From Cristatella mucedo (lineage: Eukaryota; Bryozoa; Phylactolaemata; Cristatellidae), in the NCBI GenBank assembly GCA_009760855.2, contig WPIO01000012.1, positions 252,001 to 316,000 on the forward strand: a DNA stretch of 64,000 nt. Reading direction: 5' to 3'. The stretch's first letter is position 1. Each line of letters starts with the position of its first letter. Shown here one piece after another: positions 22,501-34,500 of this stretch. Made by a program: the position numbers and the translations under genes. A model generated the notes under the pieces. It ran no database searches. It saw only the letters and a program-made list of their open reading frames with translations, and had not been told where the DNA came from.

Positions 22501-25500
22501 GGAGTGGATGGTTCGATGTTTTACTCCTTTGGCATTTTCTGCTGTGTGTATGTGCATTGACCCCCCCCCCCGACATACCAGAATGTTATAGCCATGGTGG
22601 ACACATCAGTACTCCTAACATGGTCGAGGTGGGATATGCTAGCTATGGCCTCTATGCCAAATAGAAAATTCTAAATGCTAAACCTTCGCTTGGTACACAG
22701 TCATGTTAGTAACATGTAGAACGTGTTTGAAATTCATGTACACCTACAAAATCGTAACTTTATTCTTTTTTATATAGACATGCCGGCAATAGCTAGTGTT
22801 AAGAACTGCAGCTGGCATACAAGTTGATCTGTAGGCCACTTGCTTAGTGCATCGTAGGCCAACGAACGGCTTTGTTGGCTCGGGTCTTTTGTCACCGCCG
22901 ATCATCGTCTGTGTTGGGAGCCGGCTGGTTGTGCATGTCCAGCCAACAGCTGCTGGATGCTGAACGACATGCCCTGCCTAATCAGGACTTGGCAACGATG
23001 GTCATAATCGTTGCCAGCCTTGCACCGCTGCTACTGCTTCGGTGGCTGTACTCGAGGCATCTTTGAGCGTACTGCAAGCTCACAGGGCGAGTCGGCTCCC
23101 TCTTTTTTGCAGGGCGTCCGAGACTCGAGTAGCAGCAGCGTCCGAGTAGCTGCACTATCGCTTGCCGGAGCATGTGCGGCCGCTCTCCCGCCCGTTGCTC
23201 ACCGATCGTCGTCCGCCGCTGCTTCTGCCTCTGCGGCAGCCGGCGGCGAGCGCAGTGGCGCCAGCGACGACCTGCAGCGATTGCTCGTTGAGTTCTCGAG
23301 CGATGGCGATGCTCGTGCACGCCGCTGCGCTCTGGAGTGCCTGTTCCAGCTGATGAGGCAGCGCTCGGCCGCCGGTGAGCTGGCCTCCGGCGACTGGTCC
23401 CTCGTGTACGACCGCGCATCGGCCGCCATGTCCGATGACTGGGACGACGTGCGTGTAGCTGCCGTCCGTGTCGTTTGGGCCTTCGCCCACACGACGCCAG
23501 AAGCGTGAGTGCGTTGCTTGCTGCTGCGCCTCAAAGTGCAGTGCAGCGCTGCGCTGGCTGGTTAGCGTTCCTCATGGCCGGAGGCTTGCTGAAGCGAGGT
23601 CATCGTCTTCACACTTTGGTCGCCCAGGCTCGTTCGTCTTGCCGGCTCTGGGGAAGAGCTACGCATCGTCGACGACGGGTTTGCCAAGATCTGCAACTGC
23701 TTGAACGACATATCCTGGAAAGTCAGGGCCGAGGCTGCCAGGCTGATGGTAATTAGTGCTGCCTGCCTTCGGTGCATTTTCCGTACCGTGCAGCTGCCGC
23801 CTGGAGTCGGATGGATGGGTGAGGGATTGGCAGGGATGGGCCGTACCCAAAGCCGGTGGCTGAGCAGCTAGCGGCGGCATTGTGATAAATGCAAAAAGTT
23901 GCGATCGTGGCCGAAACGACAGCTGATGGATTTGCGTAGTGCCACCTCAGCCTGATGGAGCCCTAGCATAGCTCGGGTAGCTCTGGAGCTGAGCTTATGG
24001 ACAAAAAGAAGAATGTGCTCCAGACCTTCCTTGCCAGAGGGCACTCCTAGGTGTTGACAGATGCATAGCCCGGAGACTTTAGCTGCAGAGGCTTTGTTAA
24101 TTTCCGACCAGTAAAGTGGTGTAACAAAAATTTAACTCGGCAGGAAAACTCGACCAAGCTGTGGGAACTGCGTGAGTTTTACCAGTGTGGATTTTCTTGC
24201 GAGCAGTCAACACCCGAATTGCTTTTGGTTCACACTAGGTGCCCGACTATGTACTCGTTATGCATCGATGCACAACATAATGGAGCCAAGGTTGCATGAT
24301 GAATGCTAGCGTTTGAAGGATTAGGAAAAAGCTAAGAAGTAGATGATTCAGCAGACCCGTTTCTATAGCATCAGAAGACCCCTGGCAGCTGCTGCTTCAC
24401 CTTGCTTGCAGCTGGCAAACAAGAAATTTGGCTGCACGACTCAAACCCGCAACAGTTTCAGGAGTCGTCCTTGTTAATATAATCGGAAGCTCTTTGCCAA
24501 CGCCGAGCTCGAGAGAGCCACTGCATCAGCACTGCACCGGATTCGTCAAAAAGGTTCTATACTCTAGTTGTATTTTGTCAAGCAAGTTGCATTTCAAAGC
24601 TCAAATTCTCTGCTTGGGGGTGTTTACGTTTGATGGCATGACAACGACCCTAAGCACACTGAAAGGCTAGTAAAGGACCAGCAAGGGACGTCATAAGGAA
24701 TCGTGATGGGCGACGGTCACACTAAGCATATGCATACCAACATCATGTTTTTATTTTTTGGCTGCCAATACAAATTTTGACTTGCTGCCCTCAACTTTAA
24801 TATGCTTGGCGTCATAGAAAATCTTCTAATTACCCGAACGGATTAGCAGCCTGCAGCCGCAGCCATACTGCCAGGATGTTTTGTAACAGAACATATGTCG
24901 GTAGCTGCTAATAAGCCAAACTGAGCTGGCCAAGCCGAGGCGGATTTCTGGTAAATCCTTTCACTTTCGCCATTGTGCAGTGCCTTGACGGGCTCGTGTT
25001 CCTGCACACGAACGCCTTGGTGGCTTTCTTCAGTCTGCCTCGCTCACTGGGTCAATGCACCAACACACGACTGTGCACGTGCCCACCTTTGGTGGCCGGA
25101 AGTTCGTTGTAAGATGCTGTCGCAGGATGTTGTGACCTGCTGGCTGGTCGCTCGTGTTGTATGGTGTGCTGGAGCGCACGCCGGATCGTTTTCTGTTTCA
25201 GCAGCAGAAGCAGTCTCCTGTCATGCTAGCTGTGGAGGCATAGAGAGTATGGTTGCCGCTTTATGTTTGCAGGGCTCTCTGCGAGGCGTGAGCGCGAGAT
25301 TCCTAGAGCAGACACTGGATAAGAAACTGATGTCCAATATGCGAGTGAGTCGTCGCTTTGGACTCGAGGTCCACCGTTCATTGCACAATTCAATCCATTC
25401 TTTGCCGGATTCGCGGCGCCGAGAGCGAGCTGGCTTCATACGACAGTTTTCTGTTGCAATCGTTGTCGGCAGAAGTCGTACGCTGCTGCACTTCATTGTA

Positions 25501-28500
25501 GTAGTCTCTTCTCCTTTTAATGCCTTGCGTTTTGCATGATCGCTCGTGCAGCTATGAGCATCGGTCGTCGTTAGCATGCTCTTTGCCTGGCCTTAGCGTC
25601 CTAGTACCTGAGCTGTGCGTGCCGCCCGATTGGGAAGAAGAAGGTAGCGATCAAAGCTTTGCGATCAAAGCGGCTGTCTCGTCGTTTCTGTTGGCTCTCG
25701 AGAGCCAAGCCCATGCACTGCCTGGAGGAAAACGCAGAAAGAATGAGGGAAGGAAGCCAGAGTTTACCTGGCTTTCTCTGCCTACTAGTTCTTGATGGTG
25801 GTTAGCTTAAAGGGAGATGGAAGCACCAGCTGGCATCTGCAAGTGACCCTCATTGAGCAGACTGCCTTCGAGTGGCTTGCGTGTTTCTAGAACCTTGCAA
25901 GCCATTTGCACTCGTGTCATTTGTGTCATTTCGACGTTGATTTGTAGAGGCGAACCGATGCAGTGCACGTGGGCTCACATGACTATGGGATCCGGGCGCG
26001 GGGTGTGCATGACCATTAAGGCCTGACGAACTTGGGCGCACAGCATTAACACGTGCCCCCAATCGTGGACATGGCAGGCAGAGCACATAGCTGCCGCCCT
26101 CCCCCCAAGGAAGCCCAGAAGCCAGAAGAAGGTTTCACGCCCCTTCAGCTGCCTGTATGATTTGTCAGTCTGGGCAATGTTGAAGTTCAGCTAACCCCTT
26201 AAAAGATTTGGAGCTCTGTAAAAATTCTCTGGCTGTGCTACCTAGCTCACCTGTACACTGTAGCTCGGTCGTTAGAGCAGTGGTAAGGTTTATCAATAGT
26301 TATTGTTCGGTGAGTTATTGTTCGGTATTGTTCTCTGTCTGAGGTGAGAGCTAATTGGCAAGCTCGTAGTCGATAGGCCTCAGGGTCATGTACCTCAAGG
26401 CTTAGTCCTTTGCCCTTTGATGTGAGGCTTCATGTTTTAACAACATTGTTAGATGCGACTTTCCCCCTCGTAATAATTGACTAATGTTTACTGAAGATGC
26501 CTCTGTCAGATATGTAGAAGAGAACCACTGCCAATTGTAGCAGCAGCAGTGCACCCTACCTACCTACACAGCAACCGCGTGTGATATCACTTTTTCTTGC
26601 TATTCTTGGACTAGTCCAAAGATAGGTCAGGGCGTTCTTGATTATCGCTAGATCACATCAACTTTAACAAGGAGTCAATTCAATCTCTTCAACGAGGAGG
26701 GGGCAACAGAGCGATTTTGATATCCGTGGCAAAAGTGAGCTCTGTCTGTTTTGCTTGCATTTATCTTCATATTGGTACTATTTGGTGTGTGCTTGTTGTG
26801 ATGAAGTAGTATTTATTGAATGTGGTATATGAACAGTGACGACTTTACCCAAATGTGTTTGTCTCCACTAGGACATCTGTGGCATAGCTATGCCCAGTAA
26901 TCAGCCGCCCTGTCGCCCTTTGTTGCTGCTTCCGTTTGGTAGCATAGCCATGATGATTTTGACTCTGCTTCAGAGAAAAGAGAGTGCCCACGAGCGGCAG
27001 CGAGATCAGTTCCAGTCAGGCGAATGGTCGTCCGGATCTCGTTGGGCAGATGATGCCCCGAAGGAAGAAGTGGATGCTGACGCTGTCAGCCTCATATCGA
27101 TCGGGGCTTGTGGTGCCTTTGTGCATGGTCTTGAGGATGAGTTCTACGGTGAGGCGGCTTGCTGCAGTGAGGCGGCTTGCTGCAGTGAGGCGGCTTGCTC
27201 CAGTGAGGCGGCTTGCTGCAGTGAGGCGGCTTGCTGCAGTGAGGCGGCTTGCTGCAGTGAGGCGGCTTGCTGCAGTGAGGCGGCTTGCTCCAGTGAGGCG
27301 GCTTGCTCCAGTGAGGCGGCTTGCTCCAGTGAGGCGGCTTGCTCCAGTGAGGCGGCTTGCTCCAGTGAGGCGGCTTGCTCCAGTGAGGCGGCTTGCTCCA
27401 GTGTGGCGGCTTGCTCCAGTGAGGCGGCTTGCTGCAGTGAGGCGGCTTGCTGCAGTGAGGCGGCTTGCTGCAGTGAGGCGGCTTGCTGCAGTGAGGCGGC
27501 TTGCTGCAGTGAGGCGGCTTGCTGCAGTGAGGCGGCGTGCTGCAGTGAGGCGGCTTGCTGCAGTGAGGCGGCTTGCTGCAGTGAGGCGGCTTGCTGCAGT
27601 GAGGCGGCTTGCTGCAGTGAGGCGGCTTGCTGCAGTGAGGCGGCTTGCTGCAGTGAGGCGGCTTGCTGCAGTGAGGCGGCTTGCTCCAGTGAGGCGGCTT
27701 GCTCCAGTGAGGCGGCTTGCTCCAGTGAGGCGGCTTGCTCCAGTGAGGCGGCTTGCTCCAGTGAGGCGGCTTGCTCCAGTGAGGCGGCTTGCTCCAGTGA
27801 GGCGGCTTGCTCCAGTGTGGCGGCTTGCTCCAGTGAGGCGGCTTGCTAGTGCTGATGCACTCTGTACGGTATGATGACTGCACGCTGGATCGAACCTCTT
27901 GATCGAAACCGTCCTCACTGTGCATAGAACTGCCACCCCTAATATTGTGGCTGTCTTAGAGTGTCTGCTGAGCCGAGCGTGCAATGTGTGCAACGTTTGC
28001 TTGCCACTGCTGCTGCCAGAATGGGTGTCTCGATAGCAGAGGTGCTTGACCATTGAGGCCACTGCCTTGGAGGATTTAAAAGGGGTAATTGACGTCGGAC
28101 AGCACCCTCTGTGCCGTTTTGGCCAGCCGAACTTTCATCTGATGCCGTCCAAGTGTGCATGGTATATCGGTCACCTTGACTGCGACCTTGGCCGTGCTTT
28201 CTGACAACACTTCTCTTTGCCTTTTAAATGCAGAGGTTCGTTCTGCTGCGGTGGACTCACTGTGCGAGCTTGCATACAACTCCCCGTCCTTCGCCCGGCT
28301 GGCGCAGGACTTCCTCGTGGACATGTTTAACGACGAGATCGAAAGCGTGCGCCTCAACGCCATATGCAGCTTGCGCAAGTTCATGCAGCACCTTCTGCTT
28401 CGCGACGATCAACTCGAGGTGATAACCAACGTGCTTAAGGTAGGAGTTCAGGGCTCGTCCATGCGCGTCCGCCCCACTCGCCTCACTTGCCTCTCCTGTC

Positions 28501-31500
28501 ACGTGCCTCACTAGTGCCGTCACACGGCCCCCTACCGCTGGAGGACAACAGCCCGCTGCAGGCTGGCGGCACAGCACGTTACGCGAGCTTGTCTGACCTC
28601 CCATCCCGATGTGATGACCGTTCTGCTGCTTTGTACGTTACGCGAGCTTGTCTGACCTCCCATCCCGATGTGATGACCGTTCTGCTGCTTTGTACGCAGG
28701 ACTTCAACGTCGAGATACGCGAGGCCACGCACGAGATGCTAGCCGAGTGTCGGATTGCCACTCAGACGGGCTTGCGCGAGTGCGTGCTGGCGCTTTTGGA
28801 TAACCTCAAGCGCTACCCGACCGACCGGCTGTCTGTCTGGAGGTATGGGCAACAGCCTACCCTGCGCTGCCAACTTAGTGTGAATGGTCGGCCAGGAGGG
28901 GTGGGATGGAGCAGTGGCGTAGTCCGTAGCTACCCTCCCTCCTCGCCCTCCCCTCAGCCCGCTCGCCGACTGGTGCCTGCACCTGCTTTCTTGTTCCTGC
29001 CGATCTCTAGGACGATGCGAAGCATTGGCTCACACCATGCGTCAATCATCCAGCACCTCGTCGCCGAGCTGCTCTGCCTGCACCCATACTTCGACACGAC
29101 CGAGCCCAACATGTCGGACCCGGCCTACATAGCCGTCCTGATCATGGTGCTTAATGCTGCCGGCAGGCAGGAGACGATTGTGGCCCTCCTGCAAGAGCAC
29201 AACCTGCGGCACTACGACTACCTGAGGACAAGGATGCCCGAGCTGGTGCCGCTGGTCAAGAAGGTGGGGGCCGGCGGGTCGGGTGGTGTTGCCACGTCTC
29301 GCCCCCCCCACTGCTGAGAGTTTCGTCGTCACGCATGCCTGTGGCAGCCAAGCAGTCCTCTGCCCCCCCCGTGTTCGTGCAGTGCCATTTGCTGTGCATC
29401 CGATCAGTTCCCTTTTCTGCTTGCATATTCCTGAAATTAGTGCTATTCTTGTTTGAAAATCCCATTCGCTAATTAGTTCTTAGGTAGAGGAAAAGGCATC
29501 CGGGAAGTAGTCGACGATGCCACGAGTAAGCGGTGGCAACCTAGAGAGTGGTGGCTCCCAGTATTCCAGCTTACAAGTGAGACGACTACTTTGTGCATGT
29601 TGCTTATTGGTAAATATCCCGTACATGCATCTGGGGGTGGTACACAAAATCAGGTAGCTAAGAATCAGGGCAAACTCCCAATTAGTGCCAGATTTTTAAC
29701 CAAGGCCGAAAAAAGTGTTACCAAAAAAGCAGGATTCAGATGACAAAGCCATGTTTATGGCAATGGATGCTTGATAGCACCTCGGTAAGCCAACTCGGTA
29801 GCACAAAATGCAATGTGAGCTTGTGTGGCGGTTTTGAGCACCTTCTGATGGCAAATATTCGAAGAATATATTGTTGTAGCACCAGCTGAAGACTGCAAAA
29901 TGATATTCACCGGCTCTGAGTATTCGCTCTTTAAAAAATGCAACTCGATGGCTGTCATGAGCTTTTTCAGGAATGGCTATGATTAGAACCGCCTATCTTT
30001 GGTCAACCTCGGTTCTCGTGGTTGGAAACATAAAACCGCCCCATGCACGTTTTTTCAGTGTTGCTAGACCAAAAGTAAGAGTAAAAAATTCAAAAGTCAA
30101 AATCAATTGACAGGATAGCAGCTTGATGGTGGTATCCACCGGCACCTGTACATACTTTTGCTTTAGAGTGCATGATAATGTGATACCAGCCAACTGATTA
30201 GTGCAAATGTGTTAGAGCGACTGAAAAGGCTGTGGAAAAGTACATCGTATGAACCTATTAAGTGGCTAGTAGTATTGATGCACCACCAGGTACAATCTTT
30301 CCTCAAAAACTGATTGTGGAGTACTTCTTATTAAACGTAAAGTACGATGCTGCCGCAGGTTTTTTTTTATTCACGCACAGCTGTTATGCTCCTGGTTTTG
30401 GAGAATTTCAATGCTAAGTGATATGACTCGATCTTCCGGTGGTCATATTGCTGGCCTGCACAAATACTTATGGATCTGGTTGCATGTGTGCACACGCACA
30501 CATAAACACACACACACATAAACACACACACACACACACACATAAACACGCACAAAACACACACAAGTTTATGCAAGCATTCGGGTTAACTTTTGTCTGG
30601 AGACATTTCCGGTCAGCTGCTACTAGAGAGGCTGTATCTCTGTCTTATCTCGAAGCTCCCCCTCATCTTAATGACGTTGTGTCTGGCTATCGATGGTCGA
30701 CTGCTTTTTCAGAGCTCCCCATTGACACCAGCCACAACATGCGGCAGGCTTGGCTCCTGTAGCCTCTATACTGCGTTGGGCTATTCTGTTCCAAAATAAG
30801 TTTTTACTTGATGACCACATCAGCTTCATCGTGAAGTTTGCCTGTTTTTTGCTACTGTTCTACTGGCATCGCCTGTCCCCACGGTGCTGCTCATGCCGTT
30901 CGTTTCGTAGTCGCCAGTGACCCACCATTCTCCCTTTTCACTATGTTGATTTTTCGGTGTTGTAGGCAGCATCGACTTCACTCGAAGACACCTCCTCACC
31001 TGGAGCTCACTTTGGGGGCGTGGGAGCCACCTTGTCGACGTCCGCACTGCCCCAGCATGCTAGCGGCAGCCAGCGGCCAGGCAGCATTCTTGTTGCCGAC
31101 GTGCAGAGGCGGCTGCGTGAAGAGCTGGGCAAGCACGGGCCGACCACGAGGCTGCAGCTGCTTGCCCTCTTCAAGCGGTATGTGTCCGTAGTTCTGCCGA
31201 GGCTGTGCAGTGCAAGTCTTGCGTGCGTGCACACGCCCGGGTCGTTGTCGCTCGCTGTAGCTGCGGCTCTGGGCCATGCTTGCTTGTGGGCAGAGACTGA
31301 ACTGCAGGGGTGTGGCTCCTTAAAGCCTCACTACCACCCCCTCCATCCCAACTCTCCTCATCATCATGCTTGCTACAGTGGATGGTGCCCTGGGTGAGAA
31401 TAGCACTGGATGCTTCGAAATATTACTTGCCTCTGGCATGCTAAGTGACGTGCCCGTGTCGCCCAGCTATTGTCTAGGTGTGCATAGTCTGTGTCAAGTG

Positions 31501-34500
31501 CTCGCATGCCATTATTGTATTCACTCGGTGGTAGGTCCTCCTGCCAGCTTTTGAGTATGATTGAGACGAACCGAGGTATGGTCGTGGATTGAATATGGCC
31601 CAATGCCACAATAGCCAAGGCTGAAATGGTGCTCTCATGCTTTGCATATGCAGTAAATTCCTGGCCATTAAGACTATTAATTATACTATATAGGCTCCGG
31701 CCAGAAAATCATCCCACACACCGAGGTTGCATAAATAAGGGCTGTTTTGTCCTTAAAAATAGCCAAAAATCTTTCAACTTAATACCCCACCAAGAAAATC
31801 GAAGATATTTTGGGTCGGTGATTGCCATGTCGATGGGCATCAGTGTATGGGGACTAGAGGCACCGGGTCCTTGGTAATAGTCGGGTTTTTGATACCGGTG
31901 TTGGAATTTGCCAGCTATCAAAAGTAGATTGTGTCTTTTTTATAAGCTTTTTCTAACCATGTCTTTGCATAGCTTTACTATGGATGCTGATATTTCAACT
32001 CTTTTGCTTAGGTTCGGTAAATAAAATAAAATAAATAAAATAATATATTATTTATTTGTATAGCACCCTAAGAGATCTTAATCTCTATTACAGGCACTTC
32101 ATATACGCCATGGGGCTCGAGCCCACGACCTAGGCTAGACCTTGGTCGGGGCGAGCACCTTAATCACTCGGCCAAACAAGTGGCGACAGTGCATCACGGT
32201 CTCGGCCGTTATGAGATTCCAGGTCTTGTCTCGGACTTTGAATACTGCAAAAAAAGGAAATCCAATACAAAATGTCTCTTCAGTTTGTTAGCTACCGATT
32301 TGTTCATAGAGAGTTCAAGCCATTCGCCGTGCCTTTGCATCCTCCGAAACATTGGCATTTCCAAAACGGGCAAATCGAAAGTAAAAATGTGGGTACTGCT
32401 TCCAGTCACTGGCGTGTTCCACTAATCTCAAAATGCAGCCATGTCAGAAGACTACATATCTATCTCTCTACCCCTTAAACAATAGAGTTCATGATCATGA
32501 CACATTACATCACTTCTTGCGGACCTGAACTGGCACCAGTCAAGTAACGCATCGACTTCGAGGTTTTGTCAATTACTTTCAGGTCCCTTCATTCTTTGGC
32601 TCCAGTCTACCTATTATATCTACTGCCCCACCAGACTAAAACATCGTACCACCAGCTGTTTGGAATGTAACTGTTTACCTATACCTCGTACAAACCCTAA
32701 AATTCTTTGGAAAACCGTGCCTTTAGTTCGTATGGTCACAAAGCACGACACCCCCTGACATGACCACATTTAAAAAGAAATTGAAAACACACTTAGTTAT
32801 CACAGCATTCAGTGGGTCCCTGTAATTCGTCCTTTATTTGTTTATGCATGCTGACAATGTGCATGCTGCCACTAACCACACTTGCATGCTAACCCTGTGT
32901 ATGTTACCCCTAACCGTGTTATTCTTGTTTATTGAGCATGCGACTACTAATCATTGAATCATGCTTCCTTTGCAACAAATGTAAAGTGCCTAGAAAGAGA
33001 TTGAGTTCTCTGTGATTGCTTTATCAAGTGTGTTATTATTATTATGACAATCGATGGTCCAGAATAACTTAGCCGTTACAGATTGTTTGAATACACATGC
33101 CGAGCTGGTTAGGCCCAGCGGTTAAGGTGCTCGCCTGAACCAAGGCCAAGGGGAGTGTATTAGCTGACCGAGGTTGTGGCTCAAGCCCCGTGGCATATTT
33201 GTAGCTCCTGAATAGACAATAAGTGTTCTTAATGCGCTATACAAGGAATTATATTTTTCAATAATTATCAAATGTGGCTGGGAGACTTTATCAACAATAA
33301 CTTATAGTTATCAGCCTTGATAGTTGTGCTAAGGGAACTTGGCCTCTATGCCGTTTGCTGGTGACTCGATAGTGAGGATCTGTAGTAATGTTAGGATATG
33401 TAGTAATACGTGCCTCACATGAGATTCTACTGCATCCAGACGCAGGATTAGAATTTTGTAACTTCAGTGGCTAAGGTTTAGATTTAATTACGCTAAACAC
33501 TTGGCAGCTTTACAGCCTTGAGTCTGGCATACTTGTCCTTTTTAGTTCTGAGACCTCATTGCTATGATCTTGGCAAGTGATCGACTGTTTGCAGTGTCGA
33601 AGCTCCTGCATCCAGTTCATTTAGCTCAATCTTGTGCCAAGACTGAGTCGTGCCTTTCGAACCGTGCTTGGCATGTCCATTCCCGACTTGAGGCCACGTC
33701 GACCTGCTGTCGCCTGTGTTAATGTGATGTGCTCGTGAGGATAGTGCACGTCCGCTGCACCTGCTCTGGCCACAGTTGAGCTCTGTGTTTGCAGCGACTT
33801 AGACCACGTGGTTGCCACACAGCAGGCGGGGGCAGCTGGCTCGGCTGCTGCGGCTGCAGGGTGCCTGGCGCTGTACATCGAGTGTCTTGCTTCCATTCAG
33901 AAGGTATCGTGTCTGGCACCGCGTGTCTTTGCATGTGATATGCTTCGTGTTGCTTTCAACTGGCTGCTGTCGTTAGGGCTCTGACGTGTTGCTGCAAAGT
34001 AGTGGCTGGAAGCGCCATTCTCCCCAATGTGTAGTAAGAGCTGCTGATCCCTGATCAGCCATCGGCATCTTCCCTTTGACAGGAATCTTGATATAAATGT
34101 GGCATCGCCGGCAGTCAAATTGTTATTGCACTAACCGAGCTGCGAAAGCGTCAAAATGCTTTCTCTGACACTGCACTCTTGCGGGGGTGGGGTGGGGGAG
34201 GTGGAGGAGAAGATTTTATGCCTCATCAACATTGTCGGCCCACTGAGTCTACCCCATTCTGAGAGGGGGGTAAGGTTTGCCAATTTAACAATCGTCTTAA
34301 GCCGTGCACGTTTCTCTTCGTCGAAGTGAATGCCTTCCCCAGCCAGATCCTCATAGTTGTGTGCATACATACAAAGCCTGACTGTGGCAGTGGCATGTGC
34401 CCGGTGTCAGTAACCGACCAGATAACAAGTCATTTTGAGCATGTGTACATGACCCAAAAATGTGGGGGTATAGAGCAAAACACGATTTTGCAATGCTCCG

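Noticed and set aside
26890-27874. Long open frames of repeated EAACCS, RRLAAV or SKPPHC units on both strands (277-348 codons)
   Set aside because: They come from an 18-bp repeat with no stop in several frames. Only the part before 27149 is coding (INTS4 exon 8); the rest is intron unless later donors are used.
30362-30576. Cys-Val repeat frame (MCVCVCVFMC)
   Set aside because: Translation of a CA microsatellite.
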